A DNA stretch of 64,000 bases, from contig NZ_JAVDUW010000001.1 of the NCBI RefSeq assembly GCF_031456495.1, forward strand, positions 1,612,001 through 1,676,000, in the 5' to 3' direction. The DNA is from Pedococcus sp031456495. GTDB lineage: Bacteria > Actinomycetota > Actinomycetes > Actinomycetales > Dermatophilaceae. The notes beneath the pieces are model-generated. The model saw only the letters and a program-made list of their open reading frames with translations. It made no database searches and was not told the origin of the DNA. A program made the translations under genes and the position numbers. Shown piece after piece: positions 60,735 to 64,000 of this stretch; within the stretch, counting starts at the first letter, position 1, and each line of letters starts with the position of its first letter.

Positions 60735-61970
60735 TCAGTTCTGCGCGGGAGCGCTGGTGGTCGGGGTGGTGCCGCGATCGGCGAGCTCGGCCGCCGCCCC
60801 GAGGTAGGACAGGGCGCCGCTGGAGTTGGGGTCGTACGTCATGACGGTCTGCCCGTGGCTCGGAGCCTCGGAGATCCGGACGCTGCGCGGGACGGTATTG
60901 CGCAGCACCTGGTCCGGGAAGTGGGCCCGCACCTCCTCCGCGACCTGCGCCGACAGCCGCGTCCGGCCGTCGTACATGGTCAGCAGTATGGTCGACACGT
61001 GGAGGGTCGGGTTCAGGTGGCTGCGGATCAGCTCGATGTTCTTGAGCAGCTGGGACAGCCCCTCGAGCGCGTAGTACTCGCACTGGATCGGGATGAAGAC
61101 CTCGTGCGCCGCCACGAACGCGTTGACCGTGAGGAGTCCGAGGCTCGGCGGGCAGTCGATGAGCACGTAGTCCGGCACAGCCTCCCCTGCTGCGGTCGTG
61201 TGCTCGAGGTACGCGGCGATCGCCTTCTGCAGGCGGGTTTCCCGGGCGACGAGCGAGACGAGCTCGATCTCCGCGCCCGCGAGGTCGATGGTGGCCGGTG
61301 CGCACCACAGTCCCGGGATGTCCGGGCACTCCTGCACGACCTCGGCGATGGGGGTTCCCTCCACCAGCACGTCGTAGATGCTGATGACCTCGGAGTGGTG
61401 CTCGATGCCCAGCGCGGTGCTTGCGTTGCCCTGCGGGTCGATGTCGATGACGAGGACCGTCAGGCCGGCCTGCGCCAGGGCAGCCGCGATGTTGACGGTC
61501 GTCGTGGTCTTGCCGACACCACCCTTCTGGTTGGCGACGGTGAGGACGCGCGTGGCTGCCGGCTTGGGGAAGACCCGTCCCGTCAGGGCGATGCGCTTGC
61601 GCGCGTCCTCGGCGACCGCAAGGGCGAGCGGAGTATCCGCATCCACCCGGGGCAGCGACGACGCCAGCTCGTCACGCTCGTCTGTTTCACGTGAAACGGA
61701 GACGGCGGCAAGGGCGTGGGCGGCTGCCTCTGCGTCGCCAGTGACAGGCGCCGCCTGGGCCGCGGTGCCACCGTCGGCGTGCTGCTCCAGGGCGTCGGCC
61801 CCAGTCCCGGGCTCCGATGCGGAGGCAGTGGCAACCGGAGCTGTTTCACGTGAAACAGCGCTCGCCTGCGGGGTGCCGTCCATGCCCGGCCATCCCAGGG
61901 CGCTGGTCGGGTGGCCCGCCAGCGACGGCCAGCCCAACCCACGGTCGAGGTGTCGTACCGCCGTGCTCAC
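60735..61970 (-). CDS. parA: Chromosome-partitioning ATPase ParA (Soj) with long N-terminal extension
   Basis: 411 residues from GTG 61970 (AAGGAGACA upstream). The deviant Walker A QKGGVGKTTTTVN begins near residue 145; VIDIDPQGNAS and VLIDCPPSLG complete the ATPase site. The first 140 residues are a disordered Ala/Glu-rich extension, longer than the typical Soj leader, and contain two VSRET pentapeptides that are the direct translation of two embedded parS sites. Drives origin segregation together with ParB. Confidence 0.97.
   Translation of the reverse strand: MSTAVRHLDRGLGWPSLAGHPTSALGWPGMDGTPQASAVSRETAPVATASASEPGTGADALEQHADGGTAAQAAPVTGDAEAAAHALAAVSVSRETDERDELASSLPRVDADTPLALAVAEDARKRIALTGRVFPKPAATRVLTVANQKGGVGKTTTTVNIAAALAQAGLTVLVIDIDPQGNASTALGIEHHSEVISIYDVLVEGTPIAEVVQECPDIPGLWCAPATIDLAGAEIELVSLVARETRLQKAIAAYLEHTTAAGEAVPDYVLIDCPPSLGLLTVNAFVAAHEVFIPIQCEYYALEGLSQLLKNIELIRSHLNPTLHVSTILLTMYDGRTRLSAQVAEEVRAHFPDQVLRNTVPRSVRISEAPSHGQTVMTYDPNSSGALSYLGAAAELADRGTTPTTSAPAQN
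61683..61698. promoter_or_regulatory. parS site inside parA (first)
   Basis: TGTTTCACGTGAAACG, 15 of 16 to the universal parS. In frame with parA codons about 91-96. Confidence 0.93.
61842..61857. promoter_or_regulatory. parS site inside parA (second, perfect)
   Basis: TGTTTCACGTGAAACA, a perfect 16-bp parS. In frame with parA codons about 38-43. Confidence 0.96.
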
Positions 61971-62002
61971 ACTGTCTCCTTGCTGGCCATGGACATCATC
62001 CA

Positions 62003-62008
62003 ACCCTA
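62003..62008 (-). promoter_or_regulatory. -10 hexamer of parA
   Basis: TAGGGT on the minus strand, 32 nt upstream of GTG 61970. The 150-bp gap to rsmG (61971-62120) holds this and no other clear feature. Confidence 0.45.
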
Positions 62009-62120
62009 TGTGGCCGACGCCGGTGACCGCGGGAGGCTGGTCCGTTGACCGGCACCGGGGCCCCACCCGCGAAACCGCACGTCGCCGTGTCGTCGCGCAC
62101 CGTCGGTCCTCCGCGTCTAC

Positions 62121-62942
62121 TCATCCGGATCGGCGTCGGGACTTCCTACGGTCCTTCGTCGAGCCGGACGACGCCCGCGGCGTCACGGTGGCGCGGACCA
62201 CCAGCGTGGGCGGGTCGAGCAGTCCTGACCCGTAGGTCTCGATGGCGGCGTCGGTCATGCCCAGCCGCCGCAGCACCTTCTCCTGCGCCGCCAGCTCGTC
62301 GGCGGCCGAGGCCCCCTTGAGAGCGACCAGCTGACCGCCCGGGACGAGCAGCGGGAACGTCCACCGCGCGAGCTTGTCGATCCGGGCCACGGCGCGTGCC
62401 GTGGCATACGGCACGTGGAGCCGGCCGTGGAGCTCCTCGGCCCGGGCTCGGACGACGGTGACGTTCGCGAGCCCGAGCGCGCCGACCGTGTCCTCGAGCC
62501 AGTTCGTGCGCCGCAGCAACGGTTCGACCAGGTGCAGCTGCAGGTCCGGACGGGCGATCGCCAGGGCCAGCCCGGGCAGGCCCGCGCCGGAGCCGACGTC
62601 GGCAATCGCAGCACCCTGCGGGAAGGCCTCGTGGACGACGGCGCAGTTGAGGATGTGCCGCTCCCAGAGGATGGGGACCTCGCGGGGACCGATCAACCCG
62701 TGCGAGACGCCGGTGTCCGCGAGGACCTCGGCGAAGCGCACTGCCATGTCGAGGCGGTCGCCGAACACGACCGCAGCGGCAGCGGGCGGCTCAGGAGCCG
62801 GCTGGGGCTCCGGGGCCGGCTGGGCTGCGGAAACGGCTGGGTCGTCGACGGGGCCGGGGACGTCGGGACCAGACGCGACGGGCGCGGCACCGGAAGCTCC
62901 GGTACCGCGCCCGTCGTCGGCGCCGTGGTGGCGAGTCGTCAT
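62121..62942 (-). CDS. rsmG: 16S rRNA (guanine527-N7)-methyltransferase RsmG
   Basis: 273 residues from ATG 62942. A Pro/Ala-rich leader (about 1-55, with repeated QPAPEP units) precedes the RsmG domain: VFGDRLDMAVRFAEVLADTGVSHGLIGPREVPILWERHILN, SAM site IADVGSGAGLPGLALAIARP, LVALKGASAADEL. The C-terminus is basic. Methylates G527 of 16S rRNA, the position linked to low-level streptomycin resistance when lost. Confidence 0.96.
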   Translation of the reverse strand: MTTRHHGADDGRGTGASGAAPVASGPDVPGPVDDPAVSAAQPAPEPQPAPEPPAAAAVVFGDRLDMAVRFAEVLADTGVSHGLIGPREVPILWERHILNCAVVHEAFPQGAAIADVGSGAGLPGLALAIARPDLQLHLVEPLLRRTNWLEDTVGALGLANVTVVRARAEELHGRLHVPYATARAVARIDKLARWTFPLLVPGGQLVALKGASAADELAAQEKVLRRLGMTDAAIETYGSGLLDPPTLVVRATVTPRASSGSTKDRRKSRRRSG

Positions 62943-62948
62943 GCGCGC

Positions 62949-62964
62949 TGTTTCACGTGAAACG
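62949..62964. promoter_or_regulatory. parS site between jag and rsmG
   Basis: TGTTTCACGTGAAACG (15 of 16) fills nearly the whole 24-bp gap and starts 6 bp before the rsmG start codon. ParB spreading from here could affect rsmG expression. Confidence 0.93.
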
Positions 62965-62966
62965 GA

Positions 62967-63638
62967 TCAGGACGCGGCCGGGCGCACCACGACGTGACGT
63001 CGCGGCTCCACCCCGTCGGATTCGGACACCAGGCCGGCGGCAAGGACCTCGTCGTGGACGACCTTGCGCTCGAACGCGCTCATGGGGTCGAGCGCCACCG
63101 ACGCGTTGCTGGCCTTCACCTCGGCGATGGCCTCCTGGGCCACCGCCACGAGCGCCGCGCGACGCTCGGCGCGGTGACCGGCCACGTCGAGCATGAGGCG
63201 GCTGCGCTCACCGGTGGCCGACTGGACGGCGAGGCGGGTGAGCTCCTGGAGGGCGTCGAGCACCTTGCCGTCCTGCCCGACGAGACGGCGCGGGACCCGG
63301 CCGTCCTCGGAGTCGACGATGGAGACCGATGCACGGTCGCCGTCGATGTCGACGTCGATGTCCCCGTCGAGGTCGGCGATGTCCAGCAGGGTCTCGAGGA
63401 AGTCGGCAGCGACCTCACCCTCACGCTCGAGGTCGGCGCGCCCGCGCGACTTCGTGGGGGCGACGGTGTCGTCGGCGCCTGCGGCCTCGTCCGTGGCCTC
63501 GTCGGCATCGACAGCGGCGGTCTCGTCGGTGGCCTGCGGGGCAACCGTCTCGGCGTCCGCCTGCGGGGTGGTGGAGGCGTCGTCAGGGGAACCGGCGACG
63601 GTCGTCGTCGCCTCGGTCACGGTGTCGTGCTCGCTCAT
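62967..63638 (-). CDS. jag: Jag/KhpB-like RNA-binding protein (KH-R3H)
   Basis: 223 residues from ATG 63638; a GTG at 63647 is also open. An acidic Thr/Ala/Asp-rich leader (about 1-70), then the KH domain (VSIVDSEDGRVPRRLVGQDGKVLDALQELTRLAVQ) and R3H domain (RLMLDVAGHRAERRAALVAVAQEAI). Binds RNA and is linked to cell elongation in relatives. Just downstream of yidC, the universal position. Confidence 0.95.
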   Translation of the reverse strand: MSEHDTVTEATTTVAGSPDDASTTPQADAETVAPQATDETAAVDADEATDEAAGADDTVAPTKSRGRADLEREGEVAADFLETLLDIADLDGDIDVDIDGDRASVSIVDSEDGRVPRRLVGQDGKVLDALQELTRLAVQSATGERSRLMLDVAGHRAERRAALVAVAQEAIAEVKASNASVALDPMSAFERKVVHDEVLAAGLVSESDGVEPRRHVVVRPAAS

Positions 63639-63649
63639 CGGGGTCACTC

Positions 63650-64000
63650 TCAGTTGTCGGTGTGGGGCTTGTTCTCGGCGACGGCCGAGGTGTTCGCGCC
63701 CGAGGACGGGGTCTTGGCCGGGCTCTTGCCCTGCGCGCCGTTCGGCGCCTTCGCCGCCGGCGCCTTCTTCTTCTTCTTGCGGCTCGGCTGCTGGCGCTGC
63801 CCGGAGACCGGCTTGGCCTCCTCGGCCGGCGCCTGGTCCAGGCCCTTGACGGTGAACTCCTCGTGCACCTTGCCGCGCTTGGCCTTGCGCTCACGCAGCG
63901 CCTGCTCCGCGGGGGAGCCCGGGGCCGGCATGCGGCGGATCACGTAGAACTGCTGGCACATCGACCACACGTTGGTGGTGAGCCAGTAGAGCAGGACACC
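63650..64000 (-). CDS. yidC: Membrane protein insertase YidC, C-terminal part
   Basis: The window ends inside the gene; 116 codons are visible, beginning with the last transmembrane segment (GVLLYWLTTNVWSMCQQFYVIRRM) that is characteristic of YidC. The remaining tail is cytoplasmic, basic and long (KRGKVHEEF, a KKKKKAPAAKAP cluster, ending NKPHTDN), as in ribosome-interacting YidC tails. Inserts membrane proteins with or without SecYEG. The upstream part, with rnpA, rpmH and the origin, should lie beyond 64000. Confidence 0.95.
   Translation of the reverse strand, partial: GVLLYWLTTNVWSMCQQFYVIRRMPAPGSPAEQALRERKAKRGKVHEEFTVKGLDQAPAEEAKPVSGQRQQPSRKKKKKAPAAKAPNGAQGKSPAKTPSSGANTSAVAENKPHTDN

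Overview
The window is high-GC actinobacterial chromosome (G+C visibly above 70%, GTG starts common, Gly/Ala/Arg-rich proteins). Gene order and the form of the conserved proteins point to the Micrococcales, most likely Intrasporangiaceae; the family is inferred and was not tested by search. The right end lies close to the replication origin: cca, nudix, DUF6049, murJ, pseudokinase, sigM, anti-sigma, trxB, trxA, cwlM, then parB, parA, rsmG, jag and yidC follow the order known beside dnaA in mycobacteria and other actinobacteria, and three parS sites are present.

Layout. 1-1264: end of an MFS gene and a PIG-L deacetylase (minus). 1321-6077: a promoter with a perfect palindromic operator, then an MFS sugar permease, a GH3 beta-glucosidase and a TetR regulator (plus). 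6136-15253: nine tightly coupled minus-strand genes (Tat lipoprotein binding protein, two permeases, two ATPases, aldo-keto reductase, HpcH/HpaI aldolase, BNR sialidase-like hydrolase, SDR). 15481-18520: divergent DUF1537 acid-sugar kinase, PdxA2-type dehydrogenase and DeoR regulator. The divergent control region carries a 15-bp palindromic element that recurs inverted within the kinase gene. Together this looks like one acid-sugar uptake and catabolism locus. 18551-21619: MATE exporter and gamma-glutamyltransferase-family enzyme, convergent at a 19-bp perfect hairpin.

21740-29252: housekeeping block rplI-rpsR-ssb-rpsF, a GT87-like membrane mannosyltransferase, a class A PBP (minus), and divergently padR and ino1 with a PadR-type operator.

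29350-45935: ten contiguous minus-strand genes: LpqN-like protein, PP2C phosphatase, zinc-ribbon/FHA protein, transmembrane Ser/Thr kinase, FHA-HTH protein, a 2109-residue anchored multi-domain surface protein, MoxR ATPase, DUF58 protein, transglutaminase-like membrane protein. Most junctions overlap by 4 bp. I read it as one phospho-signalling and cell-envelope assembly module; it is the best candidate here for an uncharacterised system.

46199-64000: GDPD, cca and the origin-proximal block described above, including a murJ whose pseudokinase partner is a separate gene, and an oxidative-stress-type promoter before trxB.

Over all of this lies a non-palindromic octamer, GTATGCCG/CGGCATAC, which I found by eye 38 times (39 for its 7-base core), evenly on both strands, in all reading frames and between genes, repeatedly forcing rare codons. 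No tRNA, rRNA, CRISPR array or insertion sequence was recognised.
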